Part shown: in pieces, positions 34,381 to 45,440 of the stretch
How the letters are laid out: every line of letters starts with the position of its first letter
Position numbering within the stretch: position 1 is the stretch's first letter
DNA from: Plicaturopsis crispa FD-325 SS-3
Taxonomy: Eukaryota > Basidiomycota > Agaricomycetes > Amylocorticiales > Amylocorticiaceae
DNA length: 64,000 nt
Direction: 5' to 3'
Assembly: GCA_000827205.1 (NCBI GenBank)
Contig: KN832561.1
Coordinates: 538,153 to 602,152, forward strand
Made by a program: the position numbers and the translations under genes
The notes under the pieces: model-generated
What the model was told of the DNA's origin: nothing
The model's input: only the letters and a program-made list of their open reading frames with translations
Database searches by the model: none

Positions 34381-35413
34381 TTAACCGCTGAGAGAGCGTA
34401 GCACGTCGAGCATCCCGCTCCTCGTGTGCCTGTACTGATTCAGTGCGCAGACGAGAATGAATAGACTGCACACGACTATCAGCATGATGACAGCAACCGA
34501 GAGTGCCGTGTCCTCTAAGGTCATCACGAACATCACTACGCCTCCTAGTCCCTCAAGGAAAGCGGCGACGAGGAAGATGACACAGCAGTGTATCATGCCT
34601 CGAGAGACATACGACGTGTGGGCCATGGCCGCGGCCATGATTCCACACGCGAAGCCCGTGACAAACGCGAGATAGAGCATGGACCGACTGGTGAGCGCGA
34701 AAGCGTATACGTTGCTTGACTCGTCGAGCGCAGTGAGTGCGGGGTTCGCGAAATTCAAGACGACGGCAACTCCGCTGGTGTAGCCGGCAGCCTTCCGAGG
34801 AATCGTGAGTAAAGATGCATGCGAGGTTGGACACGAACAAGAAACTCACCGTCGCAGAGATTATGTTTGCTGACTCGTGGTGGGCAAAATGATGTCTGAT
34901 CATTTCTCCCTGCTCAGACGGCGGTTCCTGCTGCAGCGGACCTTCCTCGATCGCATCTGAGAGAGCCTTCGAGGTCAGTATTAAATCTATGCAACATCGC
35001 CATTGTATAGTACGCACCGGCAAGTTCCTCGCTGTCGTCGACAGTCACGGAGCTGACAGGAGGCACGTCTCCTGTGGACCCAAGAGGCAGAGGTGGATGA
35101 GCCTGTGGAAGTCCGGGATCTGTCTGTGCAGACGCCGCACCACCGTCGTCGGCGATGGACTCGCGGAGGATGGTGGGACAAATGTCCCTCTCGGCGGTGA
35201 GCGCACCAGCCCGTTGATTGTCGGTGTGGTCTGGTCAGAATTTTTTTAAGATGAAGCGACGAAATTTGTAGAAGGGCATGACATACCCAGTGTGGTAGTC
35301 AATTCCTTGTCCAAGCGAGTAGTTGTGGCAGTGTTTGAGGTTGTTTCGTTGGCTTGTGATGGAGGGGAGATGGTAGGCTGGAGCTCGATGTCTTCACCAA
35401 CGTTGATGTACAT
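34381..35413 (-). CDS. Tetraspan membrane protein family, member C
   Basis: Exons 35413-35287, 35230-35018, 34956-34850 and 34791-34381 give 285 residues, again phases 1, 1, 0. Exon 3 (107 nt) and exon 4 (411 nt) match the lengths in member B. The N-terminal part contains ISPPSQANETT, exon 2 opens DHTDN, exon 3 has EPPSEQGE. The membrane exon reads AAGYTSGVAVVLNFANPAL, MLYLAFVTGFACGIMAAAM, FLVAAFLEGLGGVVMFVMT, VAVIMLIVVCSLFILVCAL, with GLGGVxMFVMTLEDTALSV. It is clearly diverged from B and D, so it represents an older duplication. Not inside the recent segmental duplication: its 3' flank is different. Confidence 0.83.
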
Positions 35414-35483
35414 CTTCTACGCGAGTTCGAAAGTACGTGGGGACAAGGAAATCTGCTTGACAGATGTTGTAGTCCATACATCC

Positions 35484-35489
35484 CTTATA
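35484..35489 (-). promoter_or_regulatory. TATA box of family member C
   Basis: TATAAG on the minus strand in the palindromic context CTTATAAG, about 70 bp before the start of member C. Confidence 0.5.
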
Positions 35490-35632
35490 AGCCTCAGGCC
35501 TCAGCGCTATTAAAGTACACTGAGGCACTGGTCGAATTTTGACGCCGCTTCGATTGTGCGCAGTGCGCACACTTGGCCAAACAACAGGTTCAGATGCACA
35601 CAGCCCTACGTCGGCCAAGGTCGGGCATGCGG

Positions 35633-36284
35633 TACTATCATGGGTCCGGCGTTTGACAATTGTCAAACGCCGGACCCCCCTTCGTTGCACGCTCAATACC
35701 TCATCTTTTCCCTTGATTCTTTTTTGTCCTAAGGCCTCTCAATAGCCCTGAATACAGCTGTGAAGTCCGATTTTTAAAATACAGAGTCTGTGGATGGTGA
35801 AAAATCAAATAGTGCGAAATTTGAGCAGTTTCTGTCATAAATCCTCCCGGGAGCCTTCCGCTGTCGATATTTCGCCAGGAAAAAATCGCAGCATAACAAG
35901 GTATGTAGTACAAGCGCCCGTATGGTTTTCCGAGTGCTGAACATTGCGTTCTCCTTGTTGTGGAGGCGAAACCGCTTTAGAGCGTTATATTTCGGTGCCA
36001 CAACGTGACAGTTTAAACTCCGCTGAGCGTGGAGATTCACAAAAGCTCGCCCTCGGCAGCCCATCAAAAGCGTGACAGTCCGTGACAGAATTGTCAAACA
36101 CTGGGTCCCTTTCGTTCGCCCATCCGCAGACGCTTTGCTCAACATCATTACTTCAAAAAAATTGGAACCATGAAGCTAAGAGGGTCTATTTTCGAGTACA
36201 AAAGAGCCGGAGAGGAAAGGAGTTGTTGTTGAAGAGGGAAAAAAAGATTCGTCAAGATTGTCAAACACTGGACTCATGATAGTA
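35633..36284. mobile_element. TA-flanked inverted-repeat DNA element
   Basis: The left end TACTATCATGGGTCC and the right end (reverse complement) TACTATCATGAGTCC are inverted repeats of about 28 bp with few mismatches, both starting with TA, as for Tc1/mariner-type or MITE insertions. Just inside the left end is a perfect 36-bp palindrome (35642-35677) centred on CAATTG. A direct repeat of part of it (TTGTCAAACACTGGGTCCCTTTCGTT) lies at 36090-36116. No transposase is recognisable, so it is non-autonomous. Confidence 0.6.
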
Positions 36285-37692
36285 GGGCTCGGCTAACTGA
36301 ACCAACAGGCCAACTCCTCCGACAGTCACTGACTGTCGGTGACAGTCCAAATATGGATATCGCTCCTAAGTTTGGCTCGCCGCCTCGGACAGCACCTCCT
36401 TACGCGCTCACACGGGCGCGTAATGTGCTTTTTACGCGCCCTGTACGCGCCCACAACACCGACGGCAACACATTCAGGTAGAGATTTTAGTGTTGCCACG
36501 GCGTGGCTCGAAGCCGCTAAGCCGCACGAGCCAGCCACCAGGTTAGCCAAGCCGAGCTCAGCCTCCAAACCAGGCGCGGGGTGCGGTCAGTACTAGTAAA
36601 TACGAGAGCGCGAGGGTCTCCCGCCACTCGCTCGACCCCGCCACATAACAATCGGTAGCGGCGCAAGCACCAGTCCCCGACTCTCTGTGGGCTCATCAGC
36701 ACAAATGGCCCGTCGCAAATATGCTCGAGACTGTGCATTGACTTAGACAGACTAGCACCACCAGGTGCAAAATACGAACGCTGACTGAGACAACTGATTT
36801 AATACATCGTCTGAAACCATATCGACACTTTGCAGACTCGTCCCCGTCGTTGCCAGACTCCAAATTGAGTGTTGAGATCGTGGTCCTTGTAAAACCCGTC
36901 AACCTGTAAGTAGCTGAAAGGAAAACGCCGCCTGCGACCTCGAGTTCTGCGTCGTCCATCCCGAGCCTGTGAGTCGGAGCCGACAATGTTGCAAGGCAGA
37001 TGAGACCCTGCACGTAGACCTGTACTTGGTATCTTAGCTACCTTAAAGCTGGCGGACGCAGAGCAGCGGCTTGCCACAGAACGCCGCAAATTGTGAAATA
37101 CAACGCACAAAGAATCGCGCTGAATCGCGCGTCAGTAGGAGTCGAACGGGCGACGCGCTGCGACGCGTTAAGGGTATTTCAACTTTCCCACGCCGTTTCG
37201 TCCTCTGGTGAAGAGAAAATTTTATCTCCCTGGACAAACCCTCCCTCTTGTACCAAGAGAGTCGGGGAACAACACCATACTAAACCTTAATTCTAACTGA
37301 CCGCACACCCCAACGCTGGCAAAACATTGCGTTGGTCGTGCTTGGCCTCCTCTCCGGCGGCAAACCCAAACACGACCAGCGCAAGCACTGAGGCAAGGCT
37401 ATACACGAGAAACGTGGCATGTGGAAGTTCGACCCTGAATGTGCATCCACATTTGAAGCTGAGCGCTTAAGTACGATCGCAGTCTCTGGCCGTCCGACAA
37501 AGACACGTGCGCCCTATGACAGAAAGGGAAATTCAAACAGGGGCTTACTGGAATCCGGCGAGGTACCACCTCCTAGACTGGTAACCGTCTGACTATGAGA
37601 GCAAGCGTCGATAGTCTCCTTTCTAATAGACAGATCGTCACAGGTCTAACCACCTCCTTCAAAACTGCTTGTAATTCACGACTCGAACTGGC

Positions 37693-38350
37693 ATGGCCAA
37701 CAGTCCTCCCGATACACGACTGGTGCAAATCGCATCCTACAACACAAACTTACAAGGCCTTCTTGGTCTACCTCAAGACCTCGTGGACTGGTTGTCGCCA
37801 ACTCTCCAAGTCTCGACGTTCCTTTCTCGAGAAACACGCGCACCAGACATCGTCGCAGTAGGATTCCAGGAGCTCCTACCACTTCATCTCGGCCGTACGT
37901 GCATAGCTGCTCTACTTCCACTGAAGCTCACGTCTTCACAGTATCCGGGTTGTCCAAGGCCGTGATCAACAACCGCGACGCGCATATATTGTCGCAGATC
38001 GAGTCCAACGCGCCGAACAAGGAGCCATACTCGCTGGTCGCGAAGATAGTCAACGTCGGCGTCGCTCTGTTCGTGTACGCACGCGACGACGGTATCGCGC
38101 GCCAAGTCGCGGACGTGCAGACACAATGGACGGGATGCGGGCCCGCGTATATGGGCAACAAGGGCGCGGTTGGCGTGCGCTTCCGTTTCAGCGCCGACGA
38201 TGGCGGTATCGGGGAGACGTTCACGTTCGTGTCTTCCGCTCTACTCTCAATATTTGTATGTACCTCTTATTCCAGAACATATGCTTTCTTTACACCAGAT
38301 TTGTGTGCGCACACTTGGCCGCGCATGCGCATAAACTAGCCCAACGGTGA
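37693..38350 (+). pseudogene. Truncated copy of the 5-phosphatase gene
   Basis: A duplicate of the first half of the gene at 42744. Exons 37693-37894, 37942-38224 and 38299-38350 match the intact gene exon for exon, with the same introns, and read 178 residues before a stop (KLAQR then TGA) where the intact gene continues into KLARRIADYN. Similarity starts about 40 bp upstream of the Met (CTCCTTCAAAACTGCTTG) and ends just after the stop. It keeps the FQE and GNKGAV motifs but lacks GDLNFR, the PSWTDRIL motif and SDHKP, so it cannot be an active phosphatase. Whether it is transcribed is unknown; the missing promoter region makes that doubtful. Confidence 0.85.
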
Positions 38351-38467
38351 ATCGCGGAGAAGGATCCACGGCTCCAACCAGGCTATCTTGCGCTCACATT
38401 ATTACAGGAAAAACCTAGAAGTCCAATACCGAGCGCCGGCGACATGGCGTTCCCGCCTACTCGAATG

Positions 38468-40405
38468 CACAGGGGACCATAGTCAGCGCGCTGCACGCAA
38501 CGCCGGGGGGCTCAGGCCGTTTTACGGCGTTGAATCCAGCGCGTAGGTGCGTGCGCCGAATAAAAAAGCTTGCAGACATGGGGAATGCTATCTCGAAGGG
38601 GTCCTTTCTATTATCTTTCAGGTCGTGGTCAAGCTGTGGAGGACTTGCCTGCATGATTCCTGACGGTCGAATTTGTTCTTGGTCACCGTCGACGCGATGC
38701 GACCAGTCAGTAGGACGCAAGGTCGGGTTTCTGTATTCATCGTCCGGCTTGAAGCTGACGGCTAGATAATGTTTGACATAGGTTTGATACCGAGCACAAA
38801 TAGTACTAGTACATTCCAGAGACGACGTCTGTACTTTCTGCGCGAGAGTAAACAATACACATACGACAGTGGACACATTGAGCATGATAGGTTTGAAACT
38901 TGAAAATGGCGGGCAGCTGCGTCGCAGTAAATCGCTGTGCTGCTGCGGCGCTGGCAGGGTCTCTACAGGCTTACGTGCGTGCTGCCAGCACTGCCTCTAG
39001 TATACAAGTAATTCTCGTGCTCACAACCGTGACGCGAAGAATGACGATTGCTATAGGTGAGGGCATAAGCGTATAGTAGCTACATCCACGGTGAGAAAAC
39101 AGAACAGAGCAATAGACAGTCCGGATGATAGGTCAGATATAGCAAGAGAGCAGGTACACAGCACGATAACTTGGTCACAGAATATACTCGTAGAAGCCGA
39201 AATTGCGAGAGAGAGAAAATATAGTGCCACAAAGGTTTGAGGCTCGGAATCCATCACGCGCAAGCGGTCGATGACTTCTCATTCACCGGAGATGCGCAAA
39301 CCGTCTAGGATCCACGCTCTCGTGGGTCCGTACGTGCATAGCCCGCAGAGAACAATGAACAGCACGCACACAACCAGCTGCCCGATGACAGCAACGGCCA
39401 GCGCCGTGTCCTCCATAGTCGTGGCAAACACGGCGACGCCGCCCAGTCCTTGGAGGACCGCCGCGACAAGGGCGAACACGCAGCAACGCATCATCCATCG
39501 GGGCACGTACGGCGTGTATAACATGGCCGCCGCCGCGAGTCCGCACCCGATGCCGGTGACGAACGACGAGTAGAGCAGGAATCGAGTGATGAGGCCGAGG
39601 GTGTACGCCTTGCTCGATGCGTCGAGGGCGCTGAGCGTGGGGCTTGCGAAGTTGAAGATGAGGGCGAGCGTCGCAGATAGGCCGGTAGCCTTAGAGGGTG
39701 TGTGAGTAATGGCGGACGAGAGATACGAGCGTGAAACGCACAGTGGTAGTAATTCTACGTGCCGACTCGTGGTGTGCGCCTTGCGTGACGGTCTCGTACT
39801 GCTCAGACGGCGGCTCCCGTTGCAGAGGACTTTCCCATTCATCTTGGATTATATCTAAGGCCTTCGAGGTTAGTCGATATCCAAAGTGCTTCACTTTTAT
39901 GAGACGTACATGCGCGCTCGCGGCTGCTGTGGACATTCGCAGAGAGGTGAGACGCGTCGCTCGTCGAATCGAAAGACGAGAGTGATTGAGCCCGCGGAAG
40001 CCGCGGAAGATCGGGATCTGCGGAGACGGCGCCGCCGCCGATGCGGACGGACTGTACGATATCGTAGGGGAGAGTACTAGTGCGGTCACAGTCGTCTCTC
40101 TCGACCTGATCACCATCCCGAAAATTGTTGGCGTGGTCTGCTAAAAAAACCATGAGTTGAAGCGACCGAAAATATGTGGAATATCGGGACGCACCCGACA
40201 TTGTAGTCGCTTCCGAGTCCTCGTGCAAGTTGGTGGTTGCAGTAACGGGGTTTGTTCCGTTGGCTTGCGATGGAGGGTAGACGTGCTCGATATGTGAAGC
40301 CCCCATGTTCATCGTCTATGCGAGCTGAGATGATATTTCTTGAGGAAAATGAATATTAATGATGTTTTTTTCTTGCTGGGGAGGTTCGGCATTCTCATAA
40401 GTATA
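38468..40405. repeat. Segmental duplication, unit 2 (contains member D)
   Basis: Colinear with 30085-31880: same order of flank blocks, gene and promoter. Its left end abuts the truncated 5-phosphatase copy. A small insertion at about 38905-39010 is absent from unit 1. Confidence 0.7.
39279..40312 (-). CDS. Tetraspan membrane protein family, member D
   Basis: Exons 40312-40195, 40137-39910, 39854-39742 and 39689-39279 give 289 residues with phases 1, 1, 0. N-terminal marks are HVYPPSQANGT, exon 2 opening DHANN, and EPPSEQYE in exon 3. The membrane exon has the same length as in B and C (411 nt) and reads ATLALIFNFASPTL, FLLYSSFVTGIGCGLAAAAM, LVAAVLQGLGGVAVFATT, VAVIGQLVVCVLFIVLCGL, with the signature GLGGVxVFATTMEDTALAV. 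It is the duplication partner of member B. A second possible Met lies two codons downstream of the chosen start. Confidence 0.85.
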
Positions 40406-42743
40406 GTGTAGGATAAGTAGTGCAGGAAACGGAAGGCTTGGCGCCGGTAAGTAGTCCCAAACCTATGCGTTGTTTGTCCCAAGAAGCGCTCAGAAGTTAG
40501 AACGAACAAACCGCATCTTTCCGGGACAAACACGGAAATTTCGCCTGGGTCACCCGATTCGAAAATAGCTGTCATTTCTTGCTTGGGAGGTGCGGTATTC
40601 TTATAAGTAAGTGGACCCTGTGCCTATAGTAAGAAATGCGGTGGCAGCAGTGGCTATGGAATGCTTGGCGACAAAAGGAGGATGGAATGCTTTGCACCGT
40701 TAAGAAGCAGGATAGAACTTGGGTTATTCTTAGGCTGTAACAGCTTACAGGGCTGCAACCAACCAGCCTCCTACCCATGCAGTGTAAATTGGACCAGCAG
40801 TCCGCAGTAAGTCACGTGCTCCTATGACAGATTTCCAAATTGAAATAGTTTTCAAAGACAGGAGGAGCTTCGCTCCTCCTCCACCATTTTGGTCCGAGAC
40901 CCGGACAACATTTGGCTCGGACCTTGTTCCGACCTCTGTCAAAAATGTGTACTGATCATTTGACCGAGAGTTTGGCAAGATCAACAAATGGACATTTTAC
41001 CAACGCGATGACAACGTCCCGAGTACATTCTACTGAGATCAACGGGAGGTCGCTATTTAGATGTCTAATCGAGGTTTGTGCCCTACCCACCCACCGTTCG
41101 AAGCGCATGAGGCTCCGAGGTCGACGAGCATGTCTTACGCTAAGGGGTTGACAAAACACGAATAAAATCCAAGGTTCCATATCCTTCTGCTGGCACAGGC
41201 TCGGGTTGGTACCTCAGCACCCTCGACTTGAATATGCGTGCAGTGCTGGACTTGGAGGCCTTTGCGTCGTTGCGCATCTTGCGATTCGAAGTCGGTACTT
41301 ACATAATCACCCTACACGATTCGTGCGAAGTCCCAGTCCGTTGTCAAGTTCCCTTCCCTCTGTTTCACCACCACCACCACCACTCTTTGTCGCATCTCGC
41401 TCCCCTTCTCACCTATCGCAAACACACGCCGTTTCATCGTGTACGACCTCTGTCGAATGTGGCAGGTGAGTGCTTGATCTTGTTTTACATGCAACAGCGG
41501 CTCCCCGCCCGAGTCGTTCAACAAGGAGTGCTCTTTGTCGCTCTTGGGCAATGTTGAAATCCGTAGTCCCGGTTGCTGCTGGTCGCGCTAGTAAGGTGTA
41601 AGACTTCTATCAATATGTGCTGCTGATTTCTTTCTTTCAGAAATCCTATTGTGCCGTCGAGGTGCGCGCGCGGAACCGCGTCCATGGTGGGATGTTGTAA
41701 TCAGGCTGGGACATGGTGAATAACGCGACGAGCAGGCCGAGTTGGGGCTGTCCACGGCGCTGCTGTCGTCGTTCGACGTCACCAGTCCGGGTCGCGTGTT
41801 TCTCGTAAGTTCTTCAAATTTTTATGTCTGTGTAGAACTGATTAGGGCATCACAGAGAGCGCCTCGTTGATCTCATATATGCGCATCAGTGACTGCGGGG
41901 TGCCCAGTATCAGGAATCGTGCAACGCTGGGCTGAATAAGCACCCAAGGACAAGAGCACCGTCTCGCTCGCACCCAGATCGCTAAGGGCGAGCCAGGGCC
42001 ATTTCACGTCGTGCGTATCTTCACCTCCTTCATCGACACACTCGTTCACGTTACCGATCTCTATGCACAGAGACCATCAGCCATTTTACCGGTACGCTCA
42101 GATTCAGCCCGAGGAACTGCTGCGCGGACGCGGCACAGGTGAAATGACGGGCAAGGCTGACTCCTCCCCTACGCGGCTATGTTAACTTCCCAGGACGTCA
42201 CTGCTCGCTGTCGCGAGGTCGGCATCGGCACACTCCATTTCGCACTACCGGCGACTGGTGGAACGAGTACAAAAACGCCCAGCCCCGGTATTCCCTTCTC
42301 AGTTACACATCCCTCTGTGCTCGTGCCAATCCTGTGTTCTAGATCCTGTATTTAGATCCTGTCATGTTCATGCTGCCCGAGCGGTATATATCTAATTTAG
42401 AGTGGAATTACATTATTTCTGTGGCCATCTATTGAGATCCATGAGGCAACTGAGCACGGTCAACGCACGGTCGATACGACATTTGTAATGAGATGTTTCC
42501 TGGACATTGCGAAAGGACCTTAGAAGAACATTGCCCTCAGATGACCATGAAAAAATCGATGATCTAATGTCTGTGGGATGTATCACCGGATATCAACGAT
42601 TATCGGAGGTAGTATTTCCAGATGTCCGAGCTCCGACCTCGCGACAACATCCACCCAAAATGGTGGTGTAGTGAAGTCTGGCAGTGTACAGTGCACCAGA
42701 GTGTCTCCTTCAAAACTGCTTGTAATTCACGACTCGAACTGGC
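40313..42743. other. Intergenic: duplicated promoter block, hairpin, no confident gene
   Basis: Two related blocks, 40371-40403 and 40578-40610, share CTTG-GGGAGGT-CGG-ATTCT-ATAAGTA and precede member D. A hairpin AGGAGGAGC-TTC-GCTCCTCCT sits at about 40860-40881. At 41551-41813 a pair of exon-like pieces with a good GTAAGG...TTTCTTTCAG intron is interrupted by stops in every frame I tried. A TATA-like run near 42390 lies upstream of the 5-phosphatase gene. Confidence 0.4.
40371..40610. repeat. Direct repeat upstream of member D
   Basis: The 33-bp blocks at 40371-40403 and 40578-40610 match at most positions (CTTGCTGGGGAGGTTCGGC and CTTGCTTGGGAGGTGCGGT, each followed by ATTCT-ATAAGTA). A related AGAATGGCGGAC box occurs in the promoter of member B. 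This may be a duplicated core promoter. Confidence 0.45.
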
Positions 42744-44291
42744 ATGGTCGACAGTCCTCCCGATACACGACTGGTCCAAATCGCATCCTACAACACAAAC
42801 TTACAAGGCCTCCTCGGTTTACCTCAAGACCTCGTGGACTGGTTGTCGCCAACCCTCCAAGTCTCGACGTTCCTTTCTCGAGAAACACGCGCTCCGGACA
42901 TCGTCGCAGTAGGATTCCAGGAACTCCTACCACTTCATCTAGGCCGTACGTGCATAGCTACTCTATTTCCACTGAAGTTCACGTCTTCACAGTATCCGGA
43001 TTGTCCAAGGCCGTGATCAACAACCGCGACGCGCATATATTGTCGCAGATCGAGTCCAACGCGCCGAACAAAGAGCCATACTCACTGGTCGCGAAGATAG
43101 TCAATGTAGGCGTCGCGCTATTCGTATACGCGCGGGACGACGGGATTGCGCGCCAAGTGACGGATGTACAGACGCAGTGGACGGGATGCGGACCAGCGTA
43201 TATGGGCAACAAAGGCGCGGTTGGCGTGCGCTTCCGTGTCGGTGCAGACGATGGCGGGATTGGGGAGACGTTCACGTTCGTGCCTCCGCTCTTGATATGT
43301 GTATGTACCCCTTATCCAGAATATATGTATCCTTTGCACCAGGTTTGTGTGTGCCCACCTGGCCGCGCACGAGCATAAACTAGCCCGGCGAATCGCAGAC
43401 TACAACCACATAGTCGCGTCGCTACTCTTCCCGCCGCTCCCGAGTTCAGCATCGAAGGCGCCGTCCACAATATACGAGACCTCGCATCTCTTCGTGCTGG
43501 GCGACTTGAATTTCCGGCTTGTCATTCCGCCGTTGCACGTCCTGGCCGACGGGATCAAGGAGCACGGCTACGCGAAGATACTCGAGTCCGAGGCGAACCG
43601 CGAGCAGCTGAAGGAATGCGATCAGCTCATCGTCGAACGGCGGAAGGGGACTACGCTCCAGGTCCTCCGCGAGGGCGAGTTCTGGAAGTTTAAGTGCACG
43701 TACAAGTATAAGCTTGGGGAAGTCGATAAATACAGGTTCGTTCTCATCGGTTCAATTTTTTTTGTGCGGTGCGTTGAATGGATTTTTCGATTTAGTGCGG
43801 CGAGGGTGCCTTCGTGGACGGACAGGATACTGTATACGAGCCACGGAGACTCACCCGATACACCAGAAGACTCGACCATCAAGAACTTACTCTACACATC
43901 CGTCCCCGGGTACACCACCTCAGACCACGTTCGTCCCCTCATCCCCCTCCCCTCCCCCTTCCCCTCCCCATACTACTCACTCTGCCCATACTGACTCACC
44001 CACTCTCCCGCACAGAAACCCATCGTCGCCCTCCTCCTCGTCCCCCCTCCCTCTGCATCCCCCTCCCCCTCAATCCCCCTCCTCCGCCTCCCCGCATCAT
44101 ACACCCCCACGCCCGACCCACACGCCGCCCTCAAGCGCTCCACCGGCCGCGCCGCCGACCGCACCGTCGGCTACCTCTGGTGGCTGCTCACGCTGCTCGG
44201 CGCGGGGTCCGCGGTTATCGGGATTTTCAATTTTATGCTGAGCCTGGGGGCGCTGGGGTGGTGGCGTTCGGGGGCGGGTGAGAGTGCTTGA
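42744..44291 (+). CDS. Inositol-polyphosphate 5-phosphatase with C-terminal membrane anchor
   Basis: Removes the 5-phosphate from phosphoinositides or inositol phosphates (INPP5 catalytic fold, Mg-dependent). Exons 42744-42945, 42993-43275, 43343-43735, 43796-43928 and 44016-44291 give 428 residues. Catalytic marks in order: YNTN near residue 16, FQE at about 57-59, MGNKGAVG, CAHLAAHEHK, GDLNFR, VPSWTDRIL and TSDHKPI. The C-terminus has a hydrophobic segment (YLWWLLTLLGAGSAVIGIFNFML), probably a tail anchor to an internal membrane, with the catalytic part in the cytosol. Three of four introns use a GTTCGT donor. A truncated duplicate lies 5 kb upstream. It is convergent with the GMF gene. Confidence 0.9.
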
Positions 44292-44540
44292 GAGTGGGTG
44301 TATTATATGATGGGTTGAGATCCCATGTTGACGGGTGGACTGTAATTTTATTTTGCGGACAGGATTGATTGTACATACGGACAGAGATATTCTACGATTT
44401 ACCCTTCTTTTGAGCCGTACATTGTGAGGGATGTGTACGCGAGAGCATACGGTTACAAATTGATTATTTTGACATTGAATACAAGCGTTACAATTCGGAA
44501 AGCCTTTGCATTGCACGAACCCACCCAGCATCACGTCTAC

Positions 44541-45180
44541 TCACGACAGCAGCTTCGCATCGAGCGCCTCCTTCGTGAAGCCTTCCGCGCCCTCCCGGAT
44601 ATCGATGACTTTGCTCACGTCCGCCTAGGATGGGGAGTAGGTATCAGTATCAGCAGCTATCATTATCAGCAGCATCCTGGTTTACGCAGGAAACACTCAC
44701 GGTATTCTGGAAATCGATGAGCGCGCTGGCGTGCAGCGTGAGGAGGCTGATCTCGGAGGACGTCGGCGCCCAGTTCACCAGCACCAGCGGGAACGACGTC
44801 CGCCCGTCCTTGTGGTGCAGCTCGTACGACAGCAGCACGTACCGCGGCGAGTTCTCCGGCAACTCTATTTAACGGTTTCCACCCATTCAACATGGACTCA
44901 GAGACGTGTGCATGGAGTGGAGAGGAGAGGAGAAAGGACGCACCTTCTGCGAGCTCGTCGATGGAGATACTGTCGAATTGCTCGACCTCCTCCATGACGA
45001 GGTCCTTCTTGTTGCATTTCACGACGAGCGCCGCGCTCCCCGCGCTGCGGCGCGCGAACCGGAACTTGCGCAGCGCGTCCTTCAGCGATTGCGGGATGTC
45101 GACGGTGTGGGACTGTGCCAACGAATTGAAATTGTCATGGGCGTCGTGCAGCACGGTAGAAAACAGGAATTACAGACCAT
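44541..45180 (-). CDS. Glia maturation factor / Aim7-type ADF-homology protein
   Basis: GMF proteins carry one ADF/cofilin-homology domain; they bind the Arp2/3 complex and debranch actin networks. Coding exons 45180-45178, 45112-44944, 44864-44701 and 44624-44541 give 139 residues, the usual length. Family marks are TVDIPQSLKDALRKFRFARR, EEVEQFDSISIDELAE, LPENSPRYVLLSYELHHKDGR, LVNWAPTSSEISLLTLHASAL and the C-terminal VIDIREGAEGFTKEALDAKL. The first coding exon is just the ATG, followed at once by a GTCTGT donor; I chose it because the next exon begins SHTVDIPQ, where family proteins begin. It is divergent from the MFS gene with about 260 bp between starts. Confidence 0.9.
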
Positions 45181-45440
45181 GGCGGTTTGCAATTAGGAAT
45201 ACACAGGAATCGTGATAAGATAAATCACATCTACGCATGCCTTTTGAATCTTGATTTTGACAGAAGACCGCAAACCACCTGCGCAGTCCGGAACATACGC
45301 CTTTTTTCGTTTCTTCCCATCGCATACACGCGTTCGCAGCGCCGGCAGAGTACGATTAGCGGCAGACATCTTATAACTGGAATAAATAGCACTCCTACGT
45401 CGAAATGTCATCACCAATCGCCCCTTGAGCCCGAACCGCC

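Larger units (their letters stand above)
35414..37692. other. Intergenic, mostly repeat
   Basis: Holds promoter C (TATAAG near 35484), the 652-bp element listed separately, and at 36284-36570 a stretch whose edges (GGGCTCGGCTAAC and GGTTAGCCAAGCCGAGC) look like imperfect inverted repeats of a further small element. From 36700 to 37640 I see no supportable gene. Confidence 0.4.

Noticed and set aside
37093-37170. Possible tRNA-like sequence (GAGTCGAACGGGCGACG)
   Set aside because: The arm lengths and T-loop do not fit a tRNA fold on either strand.
41551-41813. Exon-like pair with a good GTAAGG...TTTCAG intron
   Set aside because: Every phase tried meets a stop soon after the intron and no family was recognised, so it is not called as a gene; a decayed gene is possible.
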